Source: an uncultured Bacteroidales bacterium (GTDB taxonomy: Bacteria; Bacteroidota; Bacteroidia; Bacteroidales; F082). From it: 64,000 nt of DNA. Shown here piece after piece: positions 1 through 8,543 of this stretch. Every line of letters starts with the position of its first letter. Position 1 is the stretch's first letter. Position numbers and translations under genes: made by a program. The notes below the pieces were generated by a model. The model was not told where the DNA came from. It was given only the letters and a program-made list of their open reading frames with translations, and ran no database searches. The stretch covers positions 1 to 64,000 of the forward strand of contig CAMZJA010000005.1 in the NCBI GenBank assembly GCA_947307415.1. Direction: 5' to 3'.

Positions 1-260
1 TCCAGATTGGGCATTCTGTGTGGATAGGTCGCAACTGCATTCCTTTGCGCGACGGTGTGGAATGCGGAAACTGCGCGAAACATTGTCCTTCCGGAGCTAT
101 CACCATGGTGCCTTCCGACCCTGAAAACGATTTGTCACCGAAGGTGCCTGCCGTCAACGAGGAACGCTGCATCGGTTGCGGCGCCTGCGAACATGTCTGT
201 CCGGCACGTCCGTTCAGCGCAATATACGTTGAAGGGAATCTAAATCACAGAACAATATAA
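1..260 (+). CDS. 4Fe-4S dicluster ferredoxin-type protein (C-terminal end only)
   Basis: The reading frame is already open at base 3 and runs to the TAA at 258-260, so this is the last 85 or so residues of a larger protein cut by the window edge. Two cysteine clusters are visible: CGNCAKHCP and CIGCGACEHVCP. Both fit [4Fe-4S] ferredoxin ligation, so the protein should carry electrons. The gene ends 4 bases before an Fe-S aldo/keto reductase. Established knowledge: membrane 4Fe-4S proteins of the NapH/ferredoxin type are often paired with such reductases in Bacteroidota. The N-terminal part, which would show membrane segments, is outside the window, so the exact family is not decided. Confidence 0.8.
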   Translation, partial: QIGHSVWIGRNCIPLRDGVECGNCAKHCPSGAITMVPSDPENDLSPKVPAVNEERCIGCGACEHVCPARPFSAIYVEGNLNHRTI

Positions 261-264
261 GGTT

Positions 265-1650
265 ATGGAAAATAAAAATATATCAAGAAAAGACTTTCTG
301 AAGGTTTTAGGCGCCACAGCGGCAGTGTCGTCCGTAGCTTTATCAGGTTGTAAATCAAATAGTTTTGAACAAGAAACGACATATTCAGTTGGCGACATTC
401 CCAAAAATAAGATGACATATCGCATCAATCATAACACTGGCGACAAAGTGTCGATTTTGGGCTACGGAATGATGCGACTGCCGTTTAAAGATAACGTCAT
501 CGACCAGGAGATGGTCAACAAACTGGTGGATTTCGCCATGGAGCACGGCGTGAACTACTATGACACCTCTCCGGTGTATTGCCGAGGAAACTCTGAGGTT
601 TCAACAGGAATAGCGCTGAGCCGTTATCCTCGCGAAAAATATTATCTCGCCACGAAACTTTCCAATTTCGCGCCACAGTTTTGGAGCCGCGAGGCATCGA
701 TAAAGATGTATCACAACTCATTCGAGAAGCTGCAAACCAATTATTTCGACTATTATCTGATGCATTCGGTGGGCAACGGCAGCAAGGGATTGAGCGGCTG
801 GGAAACCTTCCAGAAACGTTATATCGACAACGGAATAATTGATTTCGTGCAGGAAGAGCGCAAGGCAGGTCGCATCCGTAACCTCGGATTCTCGTTCCAC
901 GGCGACCAACGCGTTATCGAATGGCTACTCGACAACCACGACAAATATCACTGGGATTTCGTGCAAATCGAGATGAATTATATCGATTGGGAGCACGCAC
1001 ATGATGTCGACGAAGATAACGTCAACGCCGATTATCTCTACAAACGCCTTGCGGATCTGAACATTCCGGCTGTCATCATGGAGCCTCTCCTTGGCGGACG
1101 ACTGGCGAATCTGCCTGATGTGCTTGCCAACACATTGAAACAACGTACGCCGCAAAACAGTGTGGCATCGTGGGCTTTCCGTTTCGTCGGCACCTACCCT
1201 AACGTCCTCACCGTCCTGAGCGGCATGACTTACATGGAACATCTGCAGGATAACTTGAGGACTTATTGTCCGCTGCAGCCTTGCACCGACGAAGAGCTTA
1301 AATTATTGATGGATATCGCGAATCAATATCTAAAATACCCAATAATTCCTTGCACTTCGTGCCAATACTGCATGCCATGCCCTTACGGTATCGACATCCC
1401 GACAAACTTTGGCTTTTACAACAAATGCGTTAACGAAGGCAGCATCGTAGACGATTCAGGATCAAAGGATTACAGAAAGGCTCGTCGCCGTTTCCTCATC
1501 GAATACAACCGGAAATTGGAGGCAAACCGACAAGTCGAGCACTGCATCGGATGCCAACAATGTGTGTCACACTGTCCGCAACACATCAACATACCTGAGC
1601 AACTGACGCGAATCAATGATATTGTTGAGAAATTAAAAAGAAGTATTTAA
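265..1650 (+). CDS. aldo/keto reductase with C-terminal 4Fe-4S domain, exported lipoprotein candidate
   Basis: A 461-residue protein. The N-terminus has SRKDFLK, a Tat-like motif with RK instead of RR, then a hydrophobic stretch ending in LSGC, a plausible lipobox. The aldo/keto reductase barrel follows, with GYGMMRLP, YYDTSP, a nearby Tyr, LATKLS and YLMHS giving the Asp-Tyr-Lys-His set typical of the fold. The last 110 residues hold two Cys groups (CTSCQYCMPCP and CIGCQQCVSHCP) for iron-sulfur clusters. It starts 4 bases after the ferredoxin-like gene, so the two are probably co-transcribed and may pass electrons to each other. The substrate cannot be read from the sequence. Whether the RK signal is exported through Tat is inference. 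Confidence 0.85.
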   Translation: MENKNISRKDFLKVLGATAAVSSVALSGCKSNSFEQETTYSVGDIPKNKMTYRINHNTGDKVSILGYGMMRLPFKDNVIDQEMVNKLVDFAMEHGVNYYDTSPVYCRGNSEVSTGIALSRYPREKYYLATKLSNFAPQFWSREASIKMYHNSFEKLQTNYFDYYLMHSVGNGSKGLSGWETFQKRYIDNGIIDFVQEERKAGRIRNLGFSFHGDQRVIEWLLDNHDKYHWDFVQIEMNYIDWEHAHDVDEDNVNADYLYKRLADLNIPAVIMEPLLGGRLANLPDVLANTLKQRTPQNSVASWAFRFVGTYPNVLTVLSGMTYMEHLQDNLRTYCPLQPCTDEELKLLMDIANQYLKYPIIPCTSCQYCMPCPYGIDIPTNFGFYNKCVNEGSIVDDSGSKDYRKARRRFLIEYNRKLEANRQVEHCIGCQQCVSHCPQHINIPEQLTRINDIVEKLKRSI

Positions 1651-1667
1651 TTTTAAAATCAAAAATA

Positions 1668-2072
1668 ATGGTGAATTTTAAACGAGTGACTCCCGGCGAG
1701 ATAATAGCGCTGAAACCCAATGAAATCTTTGTTTTCGGCAGCAATCTGCAAGGCTATCACGCAGGCGGCGCAGCGTACACGGCACGAGTGCTGTTTGGCG
1801 CCAAATACGGCAACGGCGACGGCATCCAAGGACAGTCGTACGCCATCCCGACCATGCAAGGCGGCGTCGAGACAATAAAACCTTACGTCGATAAATTTAT
1901 TGATTTTGCCGGCAATCACCCTGATTTAGACTTCCTCGTGACACGCATCGGATGCGGCATCGCAGGCTTCACACCGCAAGATATAGCACCATTGTTCAAG
2001 GAGGCGATGCACATGCACAATGTGTGGCTGCCAGCCGATTTCTGGATGGTTTTAACCGAGGCAGGCGACTAG
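1668..2072 (+). CDS. A1S_2505-like phage-type small protein
   Basis: A 134-residue protein of unknown function. The N-terminal half carries IFVFGSNLQGYHAGGAA and the centre has IGCGIAGF followed by APLFKEA. I recognise this pattern from proteins annotated as A1S_2505 family phage non-structural protein, which look like a small nucleotide- or ADP-ribose-binding fold; that last point is inference. It ends tail to tail with the fRMsr gene, sharing 21 bases (2052-2072). No other phage gene is nearby, so this may be a domesticated single gene. Confidence 0.7.
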   Translation: MVNFKRVTPGEIIALKPNEIFVFGSNLQGYHAGGAAYTARVLFGAKYGNGDGIQGQSYAIPTMQGGVETIKPYVDKFIDFAGNHPDLDFLVTRIGCGIAGFTPQDIAPLFKEAMHMHNVWLPADFWMVLTEAGD

Positions 2073-2522
2073 CTTCTCAAGATATTCCTTGTCAATTGCA
2101 TCGAAAGTGGCAAGCTTCTCGCTGTCGATGTCAAGAACAGCGACAACCTCATTATTTTTAAAAACCGGCACCACAATCTCCGATTTTGAGAGACTGCTGC
2201 ATGCAATATGACCGGGAAACTCGTCAACATCAGTAACGATAACGGTTTCAGCGTTTTGCCATGCAGTGCCGCAGACGCCTTTGCCTTTTCTGATGCGTGT
2301 GCATGCCAGCGGACCCTGAAAAGGCCCAAGCAGCAATTCATCAGCAATCACACGATAAAAACCAACCCACCAAAAATTAAAAGTGTCTTTCAAACAAGCC
2401 GAGATGTTGGCCATATTGGCGATTTCGTCGCGCTCGCCTTCAACCAGCGATTTTATCTGTGGAAGCAGATTTTCATATAATTCTTTCTTTGAATCTCCTT
2501 TTATTATTAAATTTTCAGACAT
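2052..2522 (-). CDS. msrC: free methionine-(R)-sulfoxide reductase (GAF domain, fRMsr/MsrC type)
   Basis: A 156-residue single GAF domain. It carries the three cysteines expected for this enzyme family in ACTRI, GVCGTAW and HIACSS, with the spacing seen in E. coli and yeast fRMsr. Known role: it reduces free L-methionine-(R)-sulfoxide to methionine with thioredoxin as electron donor, in the cytoplasm. It is the last gene of a minus-strand run (DUF456, C69 dipeptidase, rarA, menG, menA, this gene) and lies 1 base after the menA stop, so it probably shares that transcript. The symbol follows common usage. The specific reaction rests on the conserved Cys set. Confidence 0.85.
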   Translation of the reverse strand: MSENLIIKGDSKKELYENLLPQIKSLVEGERDEIANMANISACLKDTFNFWWVGFYRVIADELLLGPFQGPLACTRIRKGKGVCGTAWQNAETVIVTDVDEFPGHIACSSLSKSEIVVPVFKNNEVVAVLDIDSEKLATFDAIDKEYLEKLVACLG

Positions 2523-2523
2523 A

Positions 2524-3408
2524 TTATTTAAATATTATAACCAAAGTTATTGTCAAGGCGAAAACAATGGCTTCAAGCGATGACATACCTATTAATTTAT
2601 TGAATTCCATGCCTTTAGCTTTTGAAAACTTAATGCTTACAATGATAGAATAAGCCAAAAACAGGATCATGGAAATAGTCAATACTATTGTATTTATGAT
2701 TTTATCGAGGAAAACAAATCCCAAAACAATAGCAATCAAAGGATTACAGATGTAGACAGCTTTCATAAAACGTTTTCCAAAAATGTTGACAGTCGTTTTC
2801 TTGCCATTTTTAAGATCTTCATCGGCGTCTCTATAGTTATTTACTATCAATAAGTTATTGGTAACCATGCCTATTGCCAAGCCGGCGATAAAAATTTGCC
2901 AGTTTACGAATCCTGTTTGAATGAAAAACGTCAAAACGACAGGTGCGACGCCGTAAAAAAGCACCACCGCCAGATCACCGAGAGCGTGCTGCGAAAGCGG
3001 GAATGGTCCTGTTGAATAAGCCAAAGCGCAAAGCAAAATGACGATACCAAACGGCAAAAGAATCCAACCGCCCCAATATAATAAGGTGCAGCCTAAAATG
3101 AATGTCACAATGCTCCAAATTATAATTCCGCGACGCATTTTTTGAGGCGAGATGAGTCCAGAAGCGACCATTCTTTCCGGCCCGATACGGTTTTTATCTA
3201 TGCCTTTGATGCCGTCAGAATAATCGTTAACAAAATTTGAGATGATTTGCGCCATCACTGCAAAAACCAGACAAATTATTGCTGGCAACCAATTTATTCT
3301 TATAAAATTAGAAGCCAGAGCCACCGACATTATGACGGGTGCCATCGAGACCAACAACGTCTTTGGACGAGCTGCTTTTATCCAATATTTAAAAGGTGTT
3401 CCTTTCAT
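2524..3408 (-). CDS. menA: 1,4-dihydroxy-2-naphthoate polyprenyltransferase
   Basis: A 294-residue UbiA-superfamily membrane protein. It opens with KYWIKAARPKTL, and residues 60-75 hold NDYSDGIKGIDKNRIGP, the first Asp-rich prenyl diphosphate site. A second Asp-rich motif, NNYRDADED, lies near residue 190. About eight hydrophobic segments follow one another. Known role: it attaches the isoprenoid tail to DHNA, giving demethylmenaquinone. The next upstream gene, menG, methylates that product and ends 1 base before this start, so the last two steps of menaquinone synthesis sit together. UbiA relatives for other quinones are excluded by the pairing with menG and by anaerobic Bacteroidales biology. 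Confidence 0.92.
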   Translation of the reverse strand: MKGTPFKYWIKAARPKTLLVSMAPVIMSVALASNFIRINWLPAIICLVFAVMAQIISNFVNDYSDGIKGIDKNRIGPERMVASGLISPQKMRRGIIIWSIVTFILGCTLLYWGGWILLPFGIVILLCALAYSTGPFPLSQHALGDLAVVLFYGVAPVVLTFFIQTGFVNWQIFIAGLAIGMVTNNLLIVNNYRDADEDLKNGKKTTVNIFGKRFMKAVYICNPLIAIVLGFVFLDKIINTIVLTISMILFLAYSIIVSIKFSKAKGMEFNKLIGMSSLEAIVFALTITLVIIFK

Positions 3409-3409
3409 C

Positions 3410-4123
3410 TCAACACTTTTTTGCCTGATAAATCCTACACAATCCTAATGACAGCGCTTTATGCTTAATTTCATGATAACCACAAGATTGTAACATCGCA
3501 ATAAACTCTTTTGGCATCGGAAATTTTTCAACCGTTGTTTGCAAATATCTGTAAGCTTCAGCGTTACCCGAAACTCGTTTTCCAATAATTGGCAGAATGT
3601 TTTTAAAATAAAGATTATAGAGCCAACGGATTATAACATTCTGAGGCTCAGAGAGTTCCAACACCAACAAGGTGCCGTTCGGCTTCAAAACCCGTAAAAT
3701 TTCCCGTAAACCTTGTTCACGATCCGAAAAGTTTCGAACACCGAAAGCTACAAAAACCGCATCAAAGGTATTATCCTGAAAATCAATACTTTCCGCACAT
3801 GAATTGGAAAAACTAATTCTATCCTGCAATCCGAGTTTTGCCACTTTCTCCTTACCTATTTCAAGCATCCCGTCGGAGATATCGATTGCTCTAATATCAG
3901 CGTTTTCAATACTTTTCGCAAGCTGAACAGTTGAATCGGCGGTACCGCACGCGACGTCAAGAATCAATGGATTATCAATTTCAGACACAGCATTTTTGAC
4001 ACGCCGCACGGCCTTTCGGCGCCACGACTTATCGACATTTAGCGAAAGGATATGGTTCAGCTTGTCGTAAGTCGGGGCGATGTCGTTGAACATCAATGCG
4101 ATATGTGCTTTATCAGTAGCCAT
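3410..4123 (-). CDS. menG: demethylmenaquinone methyltransferase (UbiE/MenG)
   Basis: A 237-residue class I SAM-dependent methyltransferase. The near-N-terminal FNDIAPTYDKLNHILS and the C-terminal YRYLQTTVEKFP are signature regions of UbiE/MenG. The SAM-binding motif is LDVACGTADST, followed by the acidic AIDIS at the end of strand 2. Known role: C-methylation of demethylmenaquinone, the last step to menaquinone. The start lies inside the 3' end of rarA (11-base overlap) and menA follows after 1 base, which suggests translational coupling. It would also serve ubiquinone in other phyla, but the organism is expected to have only menaquinone. Confidence 0.93.
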   Translation of the reverse strand: MATDKAHIALMFNDIAPTYDKLNHILSLNVDKSWRRKAVRRVKNAVSEIDNPLILDVACGTADSTVQLAKSIENADIRAIDISDGMLEIGKEKVAKLGLQDRISFSNSCAESIDFQDNTFDAVFVAFGVRNFSDREQGLREILRVLKPNGTLLVLELSEPQNVIIRWLYNLYFKNILPIIGKRVSGNAEAYRYLQTTVEKFPMPKEFIAMLQSCGYHEIKHKALSLGLCRIYQAKKC

Positions 4124-5396
4124 ATTTGTCTTTCCATTTCGCTTTTAGCGAGCGTCTCAACTCCATTTCTTTAGGGTTTTCTTGAGGCGAATAAAGTCGT
4201 GTTCCGGATATTTCTTCTGGCATAAATTCTTGCTCCACGAAGTTGCCAGGATAGTCATGCGCGTATTTGTAACCATCATGATAGCCAATGTCTTTCATGA
4301 GTTTTGTAGGAGCGTTACGCAGATGCAACGGCACGCTGAGGTTACCTGTTTTGCGCACCAATGCCTGAGCTGAATCAATAGCCACACAAGCGGCGTTACT
4401 TTTCGCTGATGAGGCAAGATAAATCGCAGTTTGCGCAAGAATCAACCGACTTTCCGGCCACCCGATTTTGTTCACGGCGTCGAAACATGCGTTTGCGAGC
4501 AAAAGCGCGTTAGGATTGGCATTTCCGATGTCTTCCGAAGATAAAATCAGCATCCTTCGCGCTATGAAAAGCGGATCTTCGCCAGCCTCAATCATGCGCG
4601 CAAGATAATATACCGCCGCGTTAGGGTCGCTGCCGCGCAACGACTTGATGAAAGCCGAAATGATGTCGTAATGCATCTCGCCGAGACGGTCGTATTTCAA
4701 CAAGTTGCTTTGAATATATTTTGTTGTAACATCATTATTTACAACAAGTTTTGTCGCATCTGGTTCCGCATCGTCAAGCATCCCTACAACCAAATCGATG
4801 GCGTTGAGAAGCTTTCTGGCATCGCCACCGCTTATCTGCATCAACGCCTCATCTTCCTCAACGACAACGTCTTTCTTATAATCTTCTTTTAAGACATCTA
4901 TCGCATTGACAATCAGCTTCTTAAGGTCGTCTTTTTCAAGATTTTTCAAGATATATACCTGACATCTTGAAAGCAATGGCGAGATAACTTCAAAGCTCGG
5001 ATTTTCTGTTGTGGCACCTATCAATGTCACTAGACCTCTCTCAACGGCGCCAAGCAATGAGTCTTGCTGTGCCTTGGAAAACCTATGAATTTCATCGATG
5101 AAAAGTATAGGAGGTTCGGGAGCCATGCGCGCTCGGTCGTAGACCTCGCGCACGTCTTTCACACCGCTGCTCACGGCACTCAGTACGAAAAACTGGCGTT
5201 TCACTTGCTTGGAAATGATGTAAGCGAGTGTCGTCTTGCCCACGCCTGGAGGTCCCCAGAATATCATCGACGGAATGTGTCCGCTCTCTATGGCCCGACG
5301 CAGCACCGCATTCTGACCAATCAGATGCTCCTGCCCTATGTAGCCATCCAACGAAGTCGGGCGCAAACGTTCCGCTAAAGGTTTTAAATTTCTCAT
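4113..5396 (-). CDS. rarA: replication-associated recombination protein A (RarA/MgsA AAA+ ATPase)
   Basis: A 427-residue AAA+ protein. Early residues read LAERLRPTSLDGYIGQEHL, which is typical of RarA. Walker A is WGPPGVGKTT and Walker B LFIDEIHRF, followed by the sensor region GATTENPSF. The C-terminal half carries GSDPNAAVYYLARMIEAGEDP and LSSEDIGNANP, both diagnostic of the MgsA C-terminal domain. Known role: acts at stalled replication forks with SSB and RecA. Length is close to the usual 420-450. It sits between the C69 dipeptidase (11 bases upstream) and menG (overlapping), with no functional link evident beyond co-transcription. Confidence 0.94.
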   Translation of the reverse strand: MRNLKPLAERLRPTSLDGYIGQEHLIGQNAVLRRAIESGHIPSMIFWGPPGVGKTTLAYIISKQVKRQFFVLSAVSSGVKDVREVYDRARMAPEPPILFIDEIHRFSKAQQDSLLGAVERGLVTLIGATTENPSFEVISPLLSRCQVYILKNLEKDDLKKLIVNAIDVLKEDYKKDVVVEEDEALMQISGGDARKLLNAIDLVVGMLDDAEPDATKLVVNNDVTTKYIQSNLLKYDRLGEMHYDIISAFIKSLRGSDPNAAVYYLARMIEAGEDPLFIARRMLILSSEDIGNANPNALLLANACFDAVNKIGWPESRLILAQTAIYLASSAKSNAACVAIDSAQALVRKTGNLSVPLHLRNAPTKLMKDIGYHDGYKYAHDYPGNFVEQEFMPEEISGTRLYSPQENPKEMELRRSLKAKWKDKYGY

Positions 5397-5407
5397 TTTG
5401 CCAATAA

Positions 5408-7099
5408 TTACTCAGGTCTTACGAATCTGTCACCAGTTTCTTCAATAACTTTTTTCTTCCAAGAATCAGGATAGCCAGGCTGTTTTGGCTTCGCAGGATA
5501 ACCATGACCGTTACGCTTGAACTCGCCGTTCTCCTCTTGCTTTACATTGCTATCTAAATATTTGACTAACAAATAAATATCTAATTCTCTCCATCTGTTC
5601 ACAGTATTAGCGCTTGATTTTTTCGCAAAATCGGTAAGCAACGCTATTGCTTCGTCGGTTCCGCCATTCTCAATCATATTAACAGCTTGACTGTCAATAT
5701 CTTTGACTTGTTCCTGGTAGCTGGTTTCGAGCTCGTTTTGTACTTTTTGGATATCGCCAATAACCCTATTATAAAATAGGTATTTGAAATGCGCCAGGCT
5801 GTTAAACACCCAAAAAGCTGCAGTTTCGGAATACGTCAGTATATCTCCATTGCCAACACGGAATTCAATCGGAACCTCAGAAATTGAGCAATAGAAAGGC
5901 GTGTAAACCGTTGAGCCTGTGTCGTCTACGCCAAACCAGATAATACCTCCAACTTGGTCAGGGAGCCAGTTTCTCGACTGCGCGATGAACGAGAAACCCG
6001 TCTGCATAGTCTCTGTGCTACGCTCGTTGAAAAATTTCTTGCCTTCATATTCCCAATACAACGGGTTGCATCGATAAGGCGAGCCAAACGGATCGGCACC
6101 TATATCTTGGGTCTTATCCAGCTCTGTTCCTTGATAATGATTGCGCATAAACGACATCATATCCGTCAACGAAATCTTGCGGTTTGGCTTGACATACAAC
6201 GGCATACGAGCATGCTCGAGATCTTTGCCTGTCACGTAATCCCAATATTGATCCATGTCGTCGCACACCTCGTTAAACATAGCCCAAACCCTCAAATCGC
6301 AGATGCGAGCAGCCGAAAAATCAACTGGAGCATATGCCGCGCTGAAGTCGAAATCCTTGTCTTTGCCAGTGAAATAGCCTTTTTTCTTTGCAAAAGCGAT
6401 AATGTCGTGCTTGTAGATAACCTCAACCTCAGGCTTATTCAACTTTTTCCAGTCCTTGTCGGTGATTGATTTCTTGCCGTCTCTCAACGGGAATGTCTGT
6501 ATTCTCGCGGCATTGGCATGACCCGAGATATATCCGTCAGGGATTCGGATGGCTACCCATATAGCGCCTTTCTCCTCGCCTTTCCCGATGATTTCCATAT
6601 ACCAAACCTCATCCTTATCAGAAATCGAAAACGACTCACCATCGCTGCCATAGCCATATTCTTCAACCAAATCAGCGATTATTTTGATGGCTTCGCGTGC
6701 CGAGCGGCTGCGTTCGAGAGCCATAAACATCAGACTTCCATAGTCAATCAAACCATTCGGATCGATGAGCTCCTCGCGGCCGCCAAAGGTGGTCTCTCCC
6801 ATAGCCACTTGATTTTCATTGATATAACCTACAACTTGATAGGTATGAGCCGGTTGCGGCACGTAACCTCTTATGGCATTGGTGCTACGGTCATAAATGG
6901 TACGCATTGAACCTTCCGCCCAATCTGCAGCCGGCGTGAAATACAGCTCACCATATCTGATGTGCGAATCGGCGGCATATGTGATAAAATTAGAACCGTC
7001 TAAAGAAGAGCCTTTTGTCACTAAAAAGTTAGTGCAAGCGAAGGAATTAATTGTCAAAATGACAAATAACGTAACTAATAATGATCTGATTATTCTCAT
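5408..7099 (-). CDS. C69-family dipeptidase, exported
   Basis: A 563-residue protein with a signal peptide (residues 1 to about 21, ending NSFA) directly followed by CTNFLVTKGSS. In peptidase family C69 (U34) the N-terminal Cys freed by signal cleavage is the nucleophile, so this Cys fits that role. The region AMGETTFGG and later SREAIKIIADL are also family-like. The enzyme probably cleaves dipeptides from the N-terminus in the periplasm or outside. It is about 100 residues longer than lactobacillal PepD, as is usual for Bacteroidota members. It begins 2 bases after the DUF456 gene and belongs to the same run. Confidence 0.9.
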   Translation of the reverse strand: MRIIRSLLVTLFVILTINSFACTNFLVTKGSSLDGSNFITYAADSHIRYGELYFTPAADWAEGSMRTIYDRSTNAIRGYVPQPAHTYQVVGYINENQVAMGETTFGGREELIDPNGLIDYGSLMFMALERSRSAREAIKIIADLVEEYGYGSDGESFSISDKDEVWYMEIIGKGEEKGAIWVAIRIPDGYISGHANAARIQTFPLRDGKKSITDKDWKKLNKPEVEVIYKHDIIAFAKKKGYFTGKDKDFDFSAAYAPVDFSAARICDLRVWAMFNEVCDDMDQYWDYVTGKDLEHARMPLYVKPNRKISLTDMMSFMRNHYQGTELDKTQDIGADPFGSPYRCNPLYWEYEGKKFFNERSTETMQTGFSFIAQSRNWLPDQVGGIIWFGVDDTGSTVYTPFYCSISEVPIEFRVGNGDILTYSETAAFWVFNSLAHFKYLFYNRVIGDIQKVQNELETSYQEQVKDIDSQAVNMIENGGTDEAIALLTDFAKKSSANTVNRWRELDIYLLVKYLDSNVKQEENGEFKRNGHGYPAKPKQPGYPDSWKKKVIEETGDRFVRPE

Positions 7100-7101
7100 G
7101 A

Positions 7102-7620
7102 TTAAAATATTGCGACAAAAATATCTTTAACTATATAAAACACAACGACTAGCGTGTAAACTATTTTCATAAATGTTCCAGTCAGGAAGCCTATAAACGA
7201 GCCAAAGGCTGAACGCCAAGCGCGGTCGTCTGGAGTGCCTCCAATCTTTTCGCCAATGTAAGCACCTAAAAACGGACCGCCAAGGATGCCTAAAATGCCA
7301 AAAGGACCAAGAACAATGCCAAGCATCGGGAGCACCAGAATTCCAATAATCAAGCCTATTGTACTGCCTCTGACTCCTGCTTTGGTACCTCCGAATTTCT
7401 TAGTTCCCCAAACAGGAACCACATAATCCAAAGCAGTGATCACAACACAAATAAAACCCATCACCACAAGAAACTGCGGCGAATAACTGATCCGATCGGT
7501 CCAATGCATAAGCAGCAAAGCCAAATATGAGACTGGCGTACCCGGTATTCCTGGGATGATGTCGCCGATAAACCCAATAATTACCACGACAATAGCCAAA
7601 ATGAACAATATATAATCCAT
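7102..7620 (-). CDS. DUF456 small membrane protein
   Basis: A 172-residue integral membrane protein of the DUF456 family. I see several hydrophobic segments, the glycine/proline-rich GDIIPGIPGTPVSYLALL near residue 25 and GGPFLGAYIGEKIGG near residue 125, both of which are family hallmarks. The function is not known. It is the first gene of the minus-strand run that goes on to the C69 dipeptidase, rarA, menG, menA and fRMsr. The 95-base space upstream is shared with a divergent gene and has a minus-strand TAACTTTG (7637-7644), a candidate -7 element without a clear -33 partner. Confidence 0.85.
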   Translation of the reverse strand: MDYILFILAIVVVIIGFIGDIIPGIPGTPVSYLALLLMHWTDRISYSPQFLVVMGFICVVITALDYVVPVWGTKKFGGTKAGVRGSTIGLIIGILVLPMLGIVLGPFGILGILGGPFLGAYIGEKIGGTPDDRAWRSAFGSFIGFLTGTFMKIVYTLVVVFYIVKDIFVAIF

Positions 7621-7654
7621 GTCAATAAATTTTGCACAAAGTTAAAAAATTTTG

Positions 7655-7684
7655 TTGACTTTTCAGAAAAAAAGAATATCTTTG
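7655..7684 (+). promoter_or_regulatory. Bacteroidota-type promoter of the PorV-like gene
   Basis: TTG at 7655-7657 is separated by 19 bases from TATCTTTG at 7677-7684, matching the Bacteroidota consensus (TTG near -33, TAnnTTTG near -7). It lies 31 bases before the start codon at 7716. Confidence 0.7.
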
Positions 7685-7715
7685 CAAAAAATAAATTCAT
7701 CAAAAGCTAAAAGGT

Positions 7716-8543
7716 ATGAAACACAATCTTTTATTAATAGGCATTGTCCTATTATGCAATCATTGTTATTCCTGGAATTTAGCAGGTATTGCAGGCGGTC
7801 GCAGCAATGCGACGGGTTATTCTTCCGTAGCTCTGAATGATTTTTGGAGCATTCAAAACAATCCGGCCGGGTTGGCGAACTACCAATTCATCAGCGCCGG
7901 GTTATCTTACGAAAACCGATTCATGATGAAGGAACTGAGTTTTTATAACGCAGCCTTCGTCATGCCAGTGAAAATTGGCACTTTCGGTCTGTCACTAAGT
8001 CGATTCGGGTTTGAAAATTACAATGAAAACAAGCTCGGATTGGCATACGCACGCGCTTTCGGCCAACATCTTAAGATGGGCTTAAAGCTTGATTATCTGT
8101 CGTTTAACTTCTCCAACGATTACGCTAAACGACAAACTGTGACGTTTGAGTTGGGTATACAATCGGACGTAACAGAAGAGCTATGCCTTGGCGCTTACAT
8201 CTTCAATCCGATTCATACAAAGCTTAAAACCATTGTCAATCAATACGTTCCGGTGATTTTCAGATTTGGACTGGCTTATAAAATCACAAAAGATTTTCTG
8301 GCAACGACAGAGGTTGAATATCACTCTGAAAGCAATCTCGACTGTCGATTCGGATTGGAATACAATACTTTAAAGGAATTTTACATACGCGTTGGCGTTC
8401 ACACGAATCCGGCAACGGCATGTTTTGGCGTCGGATACACGTTAAGCCGAGTGATTATTGATGTTTCCGCAACCATGAACCAATACGCAGGCGTGTCATT
8501 TCAAAGCAGTTTGATTTTTAAAATTAAAGAACCTAAACCATGA
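7716..8543 (+). CDS. PorV/PorQ-like outer-membrane beta-barrel protein
   Basis: A 275-residue protein with an N-terminal signal sequence, then GIAGGRSNATGYSSVAL and SIQNNPAGLANY. This opening (early glycines, NPAGLA) is typical of the PorV/PorQ FadL-like barrel family linked to T9SS in Bacteroidota. The rest alternates amphipathic strands such as FGLSLSRFGFENY and ends in an aromatic-rich strand, as barrels do. It overlaps the next gene by 4 bases (ATGA), so both are translated together. It is not the canonical PorV, which is longer; the exact role in secretion or attachment is unknown. Confidence 0.65.
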   Translation: MKHNLLLIGIVLLCNHCYSWNLAGIAGGRSNATGYSSVALNDFWSIQNNPAGLANYQFISAGLSYENRFMMKELSFYNAAFVMPVKIGTFGLSLSRFGFENYNENKLGLAYARAFGQHLKMGLKLDYLSFNFSNDYAKRQTVTFELGIQSDVTEELCLGAYIFNPIHTKLKTIVNQYVPVIFRFGLAYKITKDFLATTEVEYHSESNLDCRFGLEYNTLKEFYIRVGVHTNPATACFGVGYTLSRVIIDVSATMNQYAGVSFQSSLIFKIKEPKP

